Assembly (NCBI RefSeq): GCF_016406145.1
Contig: NZ_CP066306.1
Location: 2,046,001-2,110,000 of the forward strand
Reading direction: 5' to 3'
DNA from: Pseudomonas putida
Lineage (GTDB): Bacteria; Pseudomonadota; Gammaproteobacteria; Pseudomonadales; Pseudomonadaceae
DNA length: 64,000 nt
This document shows positions 27,544 through 38,769 of this stretch, piece by piece (position 1 is the first letter of the stretch; every line of letters starts with the position of its first letter). A program made the translations under genes and the position numbers. The notes beneath the pieces are model-generated. The model saw only the letters and a program-made list of their open reading frames with translations. It had not been told where the DNA came from and searched no databases.

Positions 27544-28608
27544 ATGAACCAAACCGCTTTGCAGAACAAGGCCCTGGCAGTATTGCTGGCGCTGGTGACC
27601 ATTGCCTTCGGCTGGATCCTGCTGCCGTACTATGGCGCCATCTTCTGGGCGGTGATCCTCGGCATACTGTTCGCGCCGCTGCAGCGAAACCTGCTGATGC
27701 GCTTTGGCAGGCGGCGTAACCTGGCGGCGGCGACCACCTTGCTGATTTGCCTGTTGGTGGCCATCTTGCCAGTGATCATCACCAGCGCCTTGTTGGTGCA
27801 GGAGGGCGCCACCCTTTATCAGCGCATCGAGAGCGGGCAACTGGATATCGCCGGCTATGTCGAGCGCGGCATGAACATGCTGCCGCCTTTCATGCAGCAC
27901 AGCCTGGACAGCATGGGCATGGGCAACCTGGAAGGGTTGCGCGACAAGATCACCAAATGGGCTACCCAGGGTAGCCAGATACTGGCCACCCAGGCCTTCA
28001 GTTTCGGCCAGGGCACCTTCGAGTTTCTGATCAGTTTCGGCATCATGCTTTACCTGCTGTTCTTCTTTCTGCGTGAGGGCGCGGACGTGGCGCGGCGGGT
28101 ACGCCTGGCCGTGCCGCTGCCAGAGCACCAGAAGCGCCGCCTGCAGTTGAAGTTCAACCGTGTGGTGCGCGCTACGGTGAAGGGCAATGTGCTGGTGGCG
28201 ATCACCCAAGGCGCCTTGGGTGGTTTCATCTTCTGGGTGCTGGATATTCCCAGCGCGCTGGTCTGGGCGGTGATGATGGCGTTTCTGTCACTGCTGCCGG
28301 CAGTGGGCGCGGGGATCATCTGGGCGCCGGTGGCGGCGTATTTCCTGTTGACCGGGGCGATCTTGCAAGGGGTGATCCTGACCGCGTTTGGCGTGCTGGT
28401 GATTGGTCTGGTGGACAACCTGCTGCGGCCGATCCTGGTGGGCAAGGATACGCGGATGCCCGACTACCTGATCCTGGTGTCCACCTTGGGTGGGTTGGCC
28501 GTATTCGGGCTCAACGGGTTTGTGATCGGGCCGCTGATCGCGGCGCTGTTCATGTCGAGCTGGGGCATTTTCGCCGCGACCAAACCGCAGGTGCAGTTGC
28601 CTCAATAG
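27544..28608 (+). CDS. AI-2E/PerM family membrane transporter
   Basis: A 354-residue integral membrane protein with about seven to eight helices. It has the family's paired N-terminal helices (PYYGAIFWAVILGILFAPL), a central amphipathic region, and the C-terminal GLVDNLLRPILVGKDTRMP motif with LVSTLGGLAVFGLNGFVIGP. Members include TqsA and sodium/proton exchangers, so 'AI-2 exporter' is a family name only. Start at ATG 27544 behind GAGGAA; the frame runs far upstream through the trhP region, which is coincidental. Confidence 0.9.
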   Translation: MNQTALQNKALAVLLALVTIAFGWILLPYYGAIFWAVILGILFAPLQRNLLMRFGRRRNLAAATTLLICLLVAILPVIITSALLVQEGATLYQRIESGQLDIAGYVERGMNMLPPFMQHSLDSMGMGNLEGLRDKITKWATQGSQILATQAFSFGQGTFEFLISFGIMLYLLFFFLREGADVARRVRLAVPLPEHQKRRLQLKFNRVVRATVKGNVLVAITQGALGGFIFWVLDIPSALVWAVMMAFLSLLPAVGAGIIWAPVAAYFLLTGAILQGVILTAFGVLVIGLVDNLLRPILVGKDTRMPDYLILVSTLGGLAVFGLNGFVIGPLIAALFMSSWGIFAATKPQVQLPQ

Positions 28609-28636
28609 GGGACTGTTGCGCAGCCCAGGCAGCGCT

Positions 28637-30703
28637 TCAACGGAAACTGTATGAAACCCCGGCATATACGCCAAACCCTTCCCCTGGCGTCGACCGGGCA
28701 ATGTCCTGCCCTGCATCGTCGTACCCCGGCGTTACCGTCGCCGCATAGCGTTTATTGGTCAGGTTGCGCAGGTCCAGCCAGGTCTGCCAGTCCTGTTTCG
28801 GCGAGTCCCAGCCCAGGCGCGCACCGAGCAGGGCGTAGGCATCGGCGTGGTAACTGTTGGCGTAATCGACTTGCACCTTGGACGCCATCTGCGTGTTGAT
28901 TCCGGCATGGAAGCCGCTTGGCCAGTCGTAGCGCAGTTCGGCCTGGTAGTAATGCACGGGAATGCCAGGTAGGCGGTTATCGCCGAAGGTGTCATCGTCC
29001 CGGTAGTGGAAATCACTGAACGTGTAGGCCTGGCGCAAGCTGAGCTTGCCAGTGCCAGCGTGCTCCCAGAGGGTGCTGTCCAGGCCGGCTTCGACGCCCT
29101 GGTGCAAAGTGGCGCTGGCATTGACCTCCTTGGCCGGGAGCCCTGCCTCGATTTCAACGGCCAACAGTTCATGGCGCACTTGCGAGTAGTACCAGGCCAG
29201 GTCCCAGCGGCCCAGCGCCGAATCGCCGCGCGCGCCCAGTTCCAGCGTGGTGGCTGTCTGGTTTTGCAGTTCGATCGGCTGCGTGGCGACCGTGGAGCTC
29301 CAGATCAGTGACCATGGGTGGGGTGGCTCGACGGACCGGCTCAGGTTGCCATACACCTGCAGTTGCGGGTTGATGTCGTAGCGCAGGCCCAGGCGCGGTG
29401 CGTAGTCCCAGTCATGCTGGCTGACCTTTCCACCGCTCTGCGGATAGGTGACTGCGCTTTCACGGCGGGTATAGATCATCGCCAGGCCAGTGGTCAGCCA
29501 CAGGTCCGGGATCAGCTCCAGATCGTTGCCGACATGCAGGACGGTATCCGACCCCTGATAGCTGAAGTCGCGGCTGCGTGCACCGAAGTTGTCGCCAGTG
29601 GTGCGGGCAAACTGCGAGGCGCCGCTGTTGGGCAGGTGCTTGGTGGTTCGCCAGCCCACGGTGGTGTTGCTCTGATGGCCCAGCAAGGTGTCGCGGCGCA
29701 CGTAGTTAAGGGTGCCGCTGACATCGGTGTAGGCGACCTTCAGGCGCATCGGGCCTTCACGCAGGTCCATGGGGAAATCGTGGTACACCAGCCCGGCTTC
29801 CACACGGGCATCGTCCTCAAGGTAGAAGGTGGTCTTGTTGGCCGCCCAGGTGCTGCCCGGTTGCGGCCGGCTGTCGTCGCGCGCCAGGTAGGCGGCGTTG
29901 GCGGCACGAGGGTCGTGTTTGATCTGGTCCTTGGTCAGGCGCCCGGCCAGCTCGTTCTCGGTTTCCCGGTAGCGCAGGTAGAAGCGCGTTTCCAGGTTGG
30001 GGTTGAAGCGATAACCAGCGTTGGCAGCGATGCCTTTGGCGCTGCCGCTGCTATGCGTCTGGTAGCCGTCATATTCCGAGTCGGTGAGGGCTACGTAGTA
30101 GTCGAGGTTGCCCAACACCTGACCCGAGCTGACGTGCCTGTGCTGATAACCGCGGCTGCCGGCCTCGTACCGCACCTGTAACGGCGCGGCATCGTAGCCG
30201 GTATGCGTCACATAGTTGATTGCCCCACCCAGCGCCAGCGCGCCCTGATCGAAGCCGTTGGCCCCTCGCCGCACTTCGGCGCGGCTCAGCCACAGCGGCT
30301 CGAACAGCTCGTAAGGTGTACCGCCCGGACCAGTCAGCGGCAGGCCGTCGAACATCGTGTACACCCCTGAACCATGGGCTCCTGGCGCACGGTTGATGCC
30401 TGATCCGCGGATGGAAAGCTTGATGCCATCGTTACCAGCAGACTGGGCGAACACCCCCGGCTGGTAGGCCAGCACGTCCTGGTTGCTGGCCACCCGTCCT
30501 TGCCCCACGCGCCGCATGTCAACCAGATTGCTGGCACCGGGCACTGCCTGCAGGCGCTCGCGGGCGTCTTCCATTTCGCTTTGTGCTTCGTCACTGATCA
30601 GCACCTCGCCCAGTTCGACCGCAGGCGCGGCAGACACGTGCTGGGCGACAGTGAAAAGGGCAACAAAGCCAATGCAGGGTGAGGGGGGCAACACGGGGCG
30701 CAT
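28637..30703 (-). CDS. TonB-dependent outer-membrane receptor (FecA-like, no signalling domain)
   Basis: A 688-residue receptor. After a signal peptide ending at SAA, the TonB-box region VELGEVLISD leads into a plug domain (DVLAYQPGVFAQSAGNDGIK, LSIRGSGINRAPGAHGSGVY) and then a barrel ending LRNLTNKRYAATVTPGY and a terminal aromatic strand (YAGVSYSFR). Start at ATG 30703 behind GGAG; ten codons upstream are open but unsupported. There is no N-terminal secretin/STN domain and no sigma/anti-sigma pair nearby, so it is a plain uptake receptor. I see no clear Fur box. Ligand unknown; a siderophore or metallophore complex is likely. Confidence 0.92.
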   Translation of the reverse strand: MRPVLPPSPCIGFVALFTVAQHVSAAPAVELGEVLISDEAQSEMEDARERLQAVPGASNLVDMRRVGQGRVASNQDVLAYQPGVFAQSAGNDGIKLSIRGSGINRAPGAHGSGVYTMFDGLPLTGPGGTPYELFEPLWLSRAEVRRGANGFDQGALALGGAINYVTHTGYDAAPLQVRYEAGSRGYQHRHVSSGQVLGNLDYYVALTDSEYDGYQTHSSGSAKGIAANAGYRFNPNLETRFYLRYRETENELAGRLTKDQIKHDPRAANAAYLARDDSRPQPGSTWAANKTTFYLEDDARVEAGLVYHDFPMDLREGPMRLKVAYTDVSGTLNYVRRDTLLGHQSNTTVGWRTTKHLPNSGASQFARTTGDNFGARSRDFSYQGSDTVLHVGNDLELIPDLWLTTGLAMIYTRRESAVTYPQSGGKVSQHDWDYAPRLGLRYDINPQLQVYGNLSRSVEPPHPWSLIWSSTVATQPIELQNQTATTLELGARGDSALGRWDLAWYYSQVRHELLAVEIEAGLPAKEVNASATLHQGVEAGLDSTLWEHAGTGKLSLRQAYTFSDFHYRDDDTFGDNRLPGIPVHYYQAELRYDWPSGFHAGINTQMASKVQVDYANSYHADAYALLGARLGWDSPKQDWQTWLDLRNLTNKRYAATVTPGYDDAGQDIARSTPGEGFGVYAGVSYSFR

Positions 30704-30800
30704 CGTACAACTCCAGGTGAAAAGGGCAGGCAACGGCGTTGTGACGAGCGAAACGCCGTGCAGAGCACGGAGAGTTTCAGTTAATTGAAAGCAGCCATTT

Positions 30801-30902
30801 TAGGACGGCTGTGTAGGACGGCGATCTACAACCCGTATGAATGGCACACGTGTTTTGGGATTCGTAAGGTGGAGTCCTACCGCGTCAGCCCGATAGCTGA
30901 CG
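30801..30902. promoter_or_regulatory. Repeats and 20-bp dyad upstream of the LuxR-type gene
   Basis: TAGGACGGC occurs twice as a direct repeat (30801-30809, 30814-30822), and TAGGAC once more inverted (30874-30879). A perfect dyad CGTCAGC-ccgata-GCTGACG spans 30883-30902, ending 31 bases before the LuxR-type ATG. The dyad has the 20-bp size of a lux box but not the CT-N12-AG pattern. Confidence 0.5.
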
Positions 30903-30933
30903 TGAACTGGCGATGATTTTTTGGAGTTCGGTG

Positions 30934-31182
30934 ATGAAAGCCAACACGCAACAGATCGAAGATAGCCAAGCGGATACGCCTATTCGCCTGACCCCGAGAG
31001 AGCAGCAGGTATTGCTGTGGTGCGCCTATGGCAAGAGTTCGTGGGAAATCGGTCAGATCCTGCAGTGCCAGGAATCGACGGTTAATTTCCATGTGGGCAA
31101 CATCCTGCGCAAATTCGATGTATCAACGCGCGTCGCCGCCGTGATCAAGGCCATTCGCTACGGCATGCTCGCAGAGCAGTGA
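30934..31182 (+). CDS. Stand-alone LuxR-type DNA-binding domain
   Basis: An 82-residue protein that is almost wholly a GerE/LuxR helix-turn-helix (IRLTPREQQVLLWCAYG, SSWEIGQILQCQESTVNFHV, NILRKFDVSTRVAAVIKA). It most resembles the C-terminal DNA-binding domain of acyl-homoserine-lactone receptors such as LasR (LLWCAYGKSSWEI against LQWCAIGKTSWEI from memory), yet has neither the lactone-binding domain nor a receiver domain. ATG 30934 is seven bases after TTGGAG; another ATG lies 21 bases earlier without a site. The next gene starts seven bases after its stop, so the two form one operon. Confidence 0.9.
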   Translation: MKANTQQIEDSQADTPIRLTPREQQVLLWCAYGKSSWEIGQILQCQESTVNFHVGNILRKFDVSTRVAAVIKAIRYGMLAEQ

Positions 31183-31189
31183 GGCACTC

Positions 31190-31552
31190 ATGAATGAAGT
31201 CGCATTGATTGATGGTGCCTTGTCCAGCGTTGTGGAGTGGCTCGAACGCGACGGGCGGGTGCTTTTCGGTGCAGTGTTGGGCGCTTTACTGGTGAGCGCG
31301 GCACGTGATCGGCTGGTCATCATTTCGCGCAAGCGGCTTACGTTGGGCAAGCAAGCCTTGCTGGCTCTTCTCACCGTTGGCGTGGGCTACCTGTTCGAGC
31401 CGCTGTTGCAAGCTTTGGCTCCCATGCTTTCCCGGGGCATGGCTGCTTTCGTTGCTGCGGTCGTGGTGGTCCCGATCAGCCTCAAGGTCATGGTGTGGCT
31501 GGATGCGGTGGACCTTCGAGAAATCGTGCAGCGTTGGCGCCGTCGCAGTTAG
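31190..31552 (+). CDS. Small membrane protein, holin-like
   Basis: A 120-residue protein with a short polar N-terminus, three hydrophobic helices (about residues 24-40, 52-72, 84-105) and a strongly basic tail ending QRWRRRS. This layout fits class-I phage holins, and I recall similar holin annotations in Pseudomonas prophage and tailocin regions. The surrounding CI-type and Ogr-type genes support a phage origin. No endolysin gene is adjacent, so it might instead be a toxin-like or domesticated membrane protein. Its stop overlaps the convergent repressor's stop by four bases. Confidence 0.6.
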   Translation: MNEVALIDGALSSVVEWLERDGRVLFGAVLGALLVSAARDRLVIISRKRLTLGKQALLALLTVGVGYLFEPLLQALAPMLSRGMAAFVAAVVVVPISLKVMVWLDAVDLREIVQRWRRRS

Positions 31553-31935
31553 CCCTCGGAGGTATCCTGCACACGGTAGGCAAGTGCATCCAGTTTCTTC
31601 TCCAGCTCCTGGATGCGCTGTTTGTCCTTGATGTATAGCAGCGTTGCCTCGCGATCGGCGTATGAAAGGCTGCGCAAGCGTTCGAGGATGTCAACTTCCC
31701 AGTCTTCACCGGTGTGCGAGGTACCCTTGCGCTCACCCATCAGCAGCCAGTCCAGCGAGCAAGCATGCTGACGAGCCATTTCTACGCACAATGAGTATGG
31801 GATGCTGCCACGTACCTTCCAGCTGCTCAGTGTCTGCGGGCTTACATCAAGCGCCCTGGCCAGCTGGGCGTCGCTTTCTGACTGGGTAAGTTGCTTGAGG
31901 CGGGCCAGCACCGAGGCGAAAAAACGGCTACTCAT
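31549..31935 (-). CDS. CI-type phage repressor-like HTH protein
   Basis: A 128-residue protein. Residues about 10-60 are a phage-CI-type helix-turn-helix (SDAQLARALDVSPQTLSSWK, VRGSIPYSLCVEMARQHACS, LDWLLMGE). The end (LYIKDKQRIQELEKKLDALA) looks like a short coiled coil in place of the LexA-like self-cleaving domain of full repressors. I use ATG 31935 (MSSRFFASVLARLKQ), the usual opening in homologues I recall, although an in-frame ATG exists at 31965 and neither has a strong site. Divergent from the small ORF plus Ogr-type gene, like a phage immunity region. Confidence 0.8.
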   Translation of the reverse strand: MSSRFFASVLARLKQLTQSESDAQLARALDVSPQTLSSWKVRGSIPYSLCVEMARQHACSLDWLLMGERKGTSHTGEDWEVDILERLRSLSYADREATLLYIKDKQRIQELEKKLDALAYRVQDTSEG

Positions 31936-32026
31936 GACAGATATCCATGGCTGGTTTAATGACATTCCCTAGGCTTAAACTACTCGTTACGAATATTAAC
32001 CCTGCAATATGAGGAACTTTATCGGC

Positions 32027-32140
32027 ATGAACAGCAGTTTGATGAAAACCCCTTCTAATACCGTAGACAATACTGACACAAACGGACGATCAACCTTACA
32101 GCCTTTGCCATTGCTCGGCCTTTACAGGTATCTACCGTGA
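32027..32140 (+). CDS. 37-residue ORF coupled to the Ogr/Delta gene
   Basis: ATG 32027 opens a 37-codon frame (MNSSLMKTPSN...LPLLGLYRYLP) that ends TGA at 32138-32140, overlapping the next gene's GTG (GTGA). GAGGA lies about 12 bases upstream, rather far. The position, directly opposite the CI-type gene, is where phages put cro/cox-like genes, but I see no HTH and recognise no family. Composition is more AT-rich than its surroundings. Confidence 0.5.
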   Translation: MNSSLMKTPSNTVDNTDTNGRSTLQPLPLLGLYRYLP

Positions 32141-32412
32141 GTACTTACAAACTGGTCTGTCCCCACTGCCATAGCCGGATGCGCATACGCACCAGCGAAG
32201 GGCGCCACATTTTCCTCAGAGTGGCCTATTTGCAATGCACCACGGAGGCGTGTGGCTGGTCGGTGAGGGCCGAGTTCGAAATGACCCATGAACTGTCACC
32301 CAGTGGAATGCCTAATCCGGATGTGTACTTGCCATCGGCCAGCAGTGATTTACGCAGGACGGCACTGCGCCGCAGTGAAGATGTTGCGTCTGGCAGGCAA
32401 GCGGAACGGTAG
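32137..32412 (+). CDS. Ogr/Delta-type zinc-finger activator
   Basis: A 91-residue protein. Its Cys spacing is exactly that of P2 Ogr and satellite P4 Delta: C8-X2-C11-X22-C34-X4-C39 (CPHC and CTTEACGW). In P2-like phages these small zinc proteins turn on late genes. No phage structural genes lie nearby, so this copy may act on a prophage or tailocin elsewhere, or be a relic. GTG start at 32137, coupled to the preceding ORF. It is followed by the bidirectional terminator shared with nuoN. Confidence 0.85.
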   Translation: MSTYKLVCPHCHSRMRIRTSEGRHIFLRVAYLQCTTEACGWSVRAEFEMTHELSPSGMPNPDVYLPSASSDLRRTALRRSEDVASGRQAER

Positions 32413-32444
32413 CGTAGCCGGCACTGCTTGCAGCGCAGATAAAA

Positions 32445-32470
32445 AAACACCCCGCATGAGCGGGGTGTTT
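32445..32470. terminator. Bidirectional rho-independent terminator
   Basis: AAACACCCCGC, loop atga, GCGGGGTGTTT: an 11-bp perfect stem with A-tract on the left and TTT on the right. It ends the 15-kb nuo transcript from the right and the Ogr-type gene from the left. Confidence 0.9.
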
Positions 32471-32486
32471 GGTATTGCCTGTTCGA

Positions 32487-33956
32487 TCAGCCGATCAGTT
32501 GCAGGCCAGCCTGCTGGACCATTTCCAGCAATGGCTGCGGGTATACACCCAGTACGAAAGCGAGAATGGCGATCGCCAGCAGCATCACGCCGCCAGTACG
32601 CTGTTCCCACTTCAGCGGCGCATCGTGGCGGCGCAGGTTCGGCTCGACCAGGTACAGGGTGACCATCACGCGCAGGTAGTAGTAAACGCCGATGGCGCTA
32701 CCGACCACCAGGGCACCGACCAGCCACCACAGGTGCGACTCGACGCCAGTGGCGATGATGTAGAACTTGCCGATGAAGCCAGCGGTCAGCGGGATACCGG
32801 CCAGCGACAGCATCATCACGGTCAGTACTGCAGTCAGGTATGGGCGGCGCCAGAACAGGCCGCGGTATTCGTACAGCGCATCGGCATCACGGCCGCCGTA
32901 AGGCGAGGACATCAGGGTGATGACACCGAACGCACCCAGGCTGGTGATCACGTAGGTGACCAGGTACACGCCCATCGCTTCCATGGCCAGGCCCTTGCTG
33001 GCGATCAGGGCGATTAGCAGGTAACCGAAGTGGGCGATGGACGAGTAACCGAGCAGACGCTTGAGGTTGCTCTGGGTCAGCGCCAGCAGGTTACCCACTA
33101 GGATCGATGCGACCGCTATCACCGCCAGAACAGTACTCAGCACGCCGCTGCTGGCAGCAGGGGAGAGCATGAACAGGCGTACGACCACGGCGAACACTGC
33201 GACCTTGCTCGCGGTGGCCAAAAACGCGGCGACCGGTGCCGGGGCGCCTTCGTACACGTCCGGGGTCCACAAGTGGAAGGGTACCAGCGACAGTTTGAAG
33301 GCCAGGCCGACCAGCATCATGCCCAGGCCCAGTTGGGCCACCAGGCTTGGCATGCTGGTGGCGGCCAGGCTTTTACCGATCTGGTCGAAGCTCAGGCTGC
33401 CGGCATCGGCATACAGCAGGGCCATGCCGAACAGCAGGAAGGCCGAGCCTGCGGCCGACAGCACCATGTACTTGATGCCGGCTTCCAGCGAACGTTTGTT
33501 GAAGAAGGCGTACGCCACCAGGCCGTAGACCGGTACCGACAGTAGCTCCAGGCCGATGAACAGGCCGGCCAAGTGGTTGGCGCTGACCAGCACCAGGCCA
33601 CCGAGAGCCGACATCAACAGCAGCAGGTAAAGTTCTTCACGGTTGCCCGGGAAACCCTTGGAGCCTTCACCGAGATAGGCGTGAGCCAGTGTGACGCAGG
33701 CCAGCGTAGCCACCAGTACGATGGCCATGTACAGGCAGGCGAACTTGTCGATGGTGATTAGCGAGGTGACCGCCAGCGGCGCAACCTTCAGCGCCGGCAG
33801 AATCGACAACAGGGCCAGGTTCAGGCCCACGGTGGACAACAGGAAGGTCTGCGAGTGATTGCGCTTCCAGGCGATCGCCAGCATCACCACCACCGTGGTG
33901 ATGGTGGTGATCAGCATCGGCGCCAATGCGATGAAGTGTTGAGTGGTGAATTCCAT
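32487..33956 (-). CDS. nuoN: NADH-quinone oxidoreductase subunit N
   Basis: The 489-residue distal antiporter-like membrane subunit of complex I, with about 14 helices. The proton-channel region carries the key Lys/Glu residues in [20 protein letters not shown] and [20 protein letters not shown], the family's most conserved loop. I start at ATG 33956 ([14 protein letters not shown]), seven bases after the nuoM stop with TAAGAG upstream; the longer frame overlapping nuoM has no support. It is the last gene of the operon, 16 bases before the terminator stem. Confidence 0.96.
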   Translation of the reverse strand: MEFTTQHFIALAPMLITTITTVVVMLAIAWKRNHSQTFLLSTVGLNLALLSILPALKVAPLAVTSLITIDKFACLYMAIVLVATLACVTLAHAYLGEGSKGFPGNREELYLLLLMSALGGLVLVSANHLAGLFIGLELLSVPVYGLVAYAFFNKRSLEAGIKYMVLSAAGSAFLLFGMALLYADAGSLSFDQIGKSLAATSMPSLVAQLGLGMMLVGLAFKLSLVPFHLWTPDVYEGAPAPVAAFLATASKVAVFAVVVRLFMLSPAASSGVLSTVLAVIAVASILVGNLLALTQSNLKRLLGYSSIAHFGYLLIALIASKGLAMEAMGVYLVTYVITSLGAFGVITLMSSPYGGRDADALYEYRGLFWRRPYLTAVLTVMMLSLAGIPLTAGFIGKFYIIATGVESHLWWLVGALVVGSAIGVYYYLRVMVTLYLVEPNLRRHDAPLKWEQRTGGVMLLAIAILAFVLGVYPQPLLEMVQQAGLQLIG

Positions 33957-33963
33957 AGCGCTC

Positions 33964-35496
33964 TTACCGGGCCGAAGCGAGTTGAGTGAAAGCGGAGCCA
34001 AGCCACTGCTGCACACCGCTCATGGTGGCGGCAGAAGTGTCGAGGAACGGCTGCGGGTACACACCAAGCACGATTAGCAGCACCGCCAGGCCCAGTACCA
34101 TGATCAGCTCGCGGCCGTCCATGCCGGCCAGCACGGTGTCGCTCTTGCTTGGGCCGAAGTAGGCACGGTGGATCATGATCAGCGAGTAGACCGAGCCGAA
34201 GACCAGGCCGGTGGTAGCGATCACGGTGATCCACGGCACGCTGGCGAAGCTGCCGATCAGGATCAGGAACTCGCCAACGAAGTTGCCGGTGCCTGGCAGG
34301 CCCAGCGATGCAGCAGCGAAGAACAGGCTGATGGCAGGCAGGTAGGCGATGCGGTGCCACAGGCCACCCATCTGGCGCATGTCACGGGTGTGCAGGCGCT
34401 CGTACAGCTGGCCGGACAGGATGAACAGCGCGGCAGCCGAAAGGCCGTGGGCCAGCATCTGGATCACCGCGCCTTGCAGGGCCTGCTGGCTGCCGGAGTA
34501 GATACCGATCAGTACGAAGCCCATGTGCGAGACGCTGGAGAAGGCGATCAGGCGCTTGATGTCGGTTTGCGCGAAGGCCAGGAAGGCACCGTAGAAGATA
34601 CCGATCAGGCCCAGGGTCATGGCGATCGGTGCAAACTCTGCCGAAGCGTTCGGGAACAGCGGCAGGGCGAAACGCAGCAGGCCGTAGGCCGCTGTTTTCA
34701 GCAAGATGCCCGCCAGGTCTACGGAACCTGCGGTCGGTGCCTGGGCGTGCGCATCAGGCAGCCAGGAGTGGAACGGCACCACCGGCAGCTTCACCGCGAA
34801 GGCGATGAAGAAGCCCAGCATCAGCAGGTATTCGACGCCAGCCGGCAGTTCGGCCTTGAGCAGGTCGCTGTAGTTGAAGGTGAGCACGCCGGTGGTGTTG
34901 TAGTTGACCAGCACCAGGCCAAGAATCGCCACCAGCATGATCAGGCCGCTGGCCTGGGTGAAGATGAAGAACTTGGTGGCGGCGTAGATCCGGGTCTTCT
35001 TGCCGTCTGCCGAGCTGTGACCCCAGAGCGCGATGAGGAAATACATCGGCACCAGCATCATTTCCCAGAAGAAGAAGAACAGGAACAGGTCCAGGGCCAG
35101 GAATACACCGACCACGCCGCCCAGGATCCACATCAGGTTGAGGTGGAAGAAGCCGACGTGGCGCTGGATTTCTTTCCAGGAGCACAGCACCGAGAGCACA
35201 CCGAGCAGGCCGGTGAGCAGGATCATCAGCAGCGACAGGCCGTCCAGGGCCAGGTGGATGCTGATGCCGAAGCGCTTGATCCACTCGAGCTTGTATTCGA
35301 GTGCCCAGGCAGGTTCGGCGCCCGGTGCAGGGGCCAGGGTGTAGTCGCCGGTGCCCCACAGCCACAGGCCGATGCCGAGCAGCAGGGACATGGTCAGCAG
35401 CGCGATCCAGCGCGGCAGGGTGGAGCCGAAGCGCTCACCCAGCCAGCACAGGAAGCCGCCGATGAAAGGGATCAGGATCAGCCAAGGCAAAATCAT
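33964..35496 (-). CDS. nuoM: NADH-quinone oxidoreductase subunit M
   Basis: A 510-residue antiporter-like proton-pumping subunit. The conserved segments are [20 protein letters not shown] (with the essential Glu of helix 5), [20 protein letters not shown] and [16 protein letters not shown]. Normal length. It lies between nuoL (40-bp gap) and nuoN (7-bp gap). Confidence 0.97.
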   Translation of the reverse strand: MILPWLILIPFIGGFLCWLGERFGSTLPRWIALLTMSLLLGIGLWLWGTGDYTLAPAPGAEPAWALEYKLEWIKRFGISIHLALDGLSLLMILLTGLLGVLSVLCSWKEIQRHVGFFHLNLMWILGGVVGVFLALDLFLFFFFWEMMLVPMYFLIALWGHSSADGKKTRIYAATKFFIFTQASGLIMLVAILGLVLVNYNTTGVLTFNYSDLLKAELPAGVEYLLMLGFFIAFAVKLPVVPFHSWLPDAHAQAPTAGSVDLAGILLKTAAYGLLRFALPLFPNASAEFAPIAMTLGLIGIFYGAFLAFAQTDIKRLIAFSSVSHMGFVLIGIYSGSQQALQGAVIQMLAHGLSAAALFILSGQLYERLHTRDMRQMGGLWHRIAYLPAISLFFAAASLGLPGTGNFVGEFLILIGSFASVPWITVIATTGLVFGSVYSLIMIHRAYFGPSKSDTVLAGMDGRELIMVLGLAVLLIVLGVYPQPFLDTSAATMSGVQQWLGSAFTQLASAR

Positions 35497-35536
35497 GACG
35501 GGTTGGTTTCCTTTGGCAAAGTCGCAAGATTCATAG

Positions 35537-37386
<1,850 letters not shown>

Positions 37387-37390
<4 letters not shown>

Positions 37391-37695
37391 CCGCGCATCT
37401 CACTGGCAGCATCGATGTCGAGAGTGTGGAAGCGGCGATACAGCTGCAGCAGGATCGCCAGGCCGATACTGGCCTCGGCGGCTGCCAGGCTGATCACCAG
37501 AATGAACATCACCTGGCCGTCGGGCTGGACCCAACGGGCACCGGCGACGATGAACGCCAGGGCAGAGGCGTTCATCATGACTTCCAGGCTCATGAGCACG
37601 AAGAGGATGTTGCGGCGGACCATCAGGCCAACCAGACCTAAGCAGAACAGGATGCCGGCGACGGCCAGACCATGCTCGAGAGGGATAGCACCCAT
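37387..37695 (-). CDS. nuoK: NADH-quinone oxidoreductase subunit K
   Basis: A 102-residue three-helix subunit of the membrane arm. It carries the conserved acidic residues in [19 protein letters not shown] and [19 protein letters not shown], which link quinone chemistry to the pumps. Overlaps nuoL by four bases and follows nuoJ by three. Confidence 0.97.
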
Positions 37696-37698
37696 GAT

Positions 37699-38199
37699 TT
37701 ACTCCTTCGCCTCATTGCGGCCCAGGTGGAAGGCGGTGACGGCTGCGGCGAGCAGCAGCATCGAGGCCAGTTCGACCACCAGCAGGTAAGGGCCGAACAG
37801 GCTGATACCCACTTCTTTCGGGCCCACGGTGGTGCCGCTGATGCCGGCACCGCTCGGGGTGACGAACAGCACGTACAGCAGCTCCAGCAGCAGCAGGGTG
37901 CCGAGTATCACCGGCCCTGCCCAGATGCCGGGTTTGAGCCAGCCGCGTTCCTGGGCGACCGAGGCCGGCCCCAGGTTGAGCATCATCACCACGAAGACGA
38001 ACAGCACCATGATGGCGCCGGCGTAGGCGATCACTTCCAGGGCGCCGGCGAACGGCGCACCCAGGGCGAAGAAGATCATTGCCACGGAAATCAGCGAAAT
38101 GATCAGGTAGAGCAGGGCGTGCACGGGGTTGGTGCCGGTCACCACCCGAAGGGTGGAAACCACGGCGATCCCGGATGCGAAGTAGAAAGCGAATTCCAT
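37699..38199 (-). CDS. nuoJ: NADH-quinone oxidoreductase subunit J
   Basis: A 166-residue, five-helix membrane subunit. The third helix ([20 protein letters not shown]) holds the pi-bulge region and Glu thought to gate coupling. The C-terminus varies between species and here is short. Lies between nuoI and nuoK with gaps of ten and three bases. Confidence 0.97.
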   Translation of the reverse strand: MEFAFYFASGIAVVSTLRVVTGTNPVHALLYLIISLISVAMIFFALGAPFAGALEVIAYAGAIMVLFVFVVMMLNLGPASVAQERGWLKPGIWAGPVILGTLLLLELLYVLFVTPSGAGISGTTVGPKEVGISLFGPYLLVVELASMLLLAAAVTAFHLGRNEAKE

Positions 38200-38209
38200 C
38201 TTTCTGTCC

Positions 38210-38758
38210 TTATGGGAGCAAGCTCTTCACGTTGATCGGCTCGGCTTCGTTCTGTGCAGAGCCTTTCGGCTTGCCAGCGATCGCCATACCCGCAACACGG
38301 TAGAAGTTGTAGTCAGGGTTCTTGCCGGGGCCGGAGATCAGCAGATCTTCTTTCTCGTACACCAGGTCCTGACGCTTGAACTCGGCCATTTCGAAATCCG
38401 GAGTCAGCTGGATCGCGGTGGTCGGGCACGCTTCCTCGCACAGGCCGCAGAAAATGCAGCGCGAGAAGTTGATGCGGAAGAACTCCGGGTACCAGCGGCC
38501 GTCCTCGGTCTCGGCCTTCTGCAGCGAGATGCAGCCGACCGGGCAGGCCACCGCGCAGAGGTTGCACGCTACGCAGCGCTCCTCGCCGTCGGGGTCGCGG
38601 GTAAGGACGATGCGCCCGCGATAGCGCGGCGGCAGGTACACGGGTTCTTCGGGGTACTGCAGGGTGTCGCGCTTGCGGAACCCGTGGGAGAACACCATTG
38701 CCAGGCTGCGCAGCTGAGTGCCGGTGCCCTTAACGATGTCGCCGATATATTTGAACAT
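38210..38758 (-). CDS. nuoI: NADH-quinone oxidoreductase subunit I
   Basis: A 182-residue ferredoxin-like subunit at the junction of the two arms. Two 4Fe-4S motifs (clusters N6a and N6b) are [16 protein letters not shown] and [16 protein letters not shown], preceded by [17 protein letters not shown]. It passes electrons from NuoG to NuoB. Sits 11 bases after nuoH. Confidence 0.97.
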   Translation of the reverse strand: MFKYIGDIVKGTGTQLRSLAMVFSHGFRKRDTLQYPEEPVYLPPRYRGRIVLTRDPDGEERCVACNLCAVACPVGCISLQKAETEDGRWYPEFFRINFSRCIFCGLCEEACPTTAIQLTPDFEMAEFKRQDLVYEKEDLLISGPGKNPDYNFYRVAGMAIAGKPKGSAQNEAEPINVKSLLP

Positions 38759-38769
38759 GGGTCAAATCC

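Noticed and set aside
30704..30933. Fur box for the TonB-dependent receptor
   Set aside because: The AT-rich 'ttaattgaaa' near 30781 does not approach the Fur consensus.
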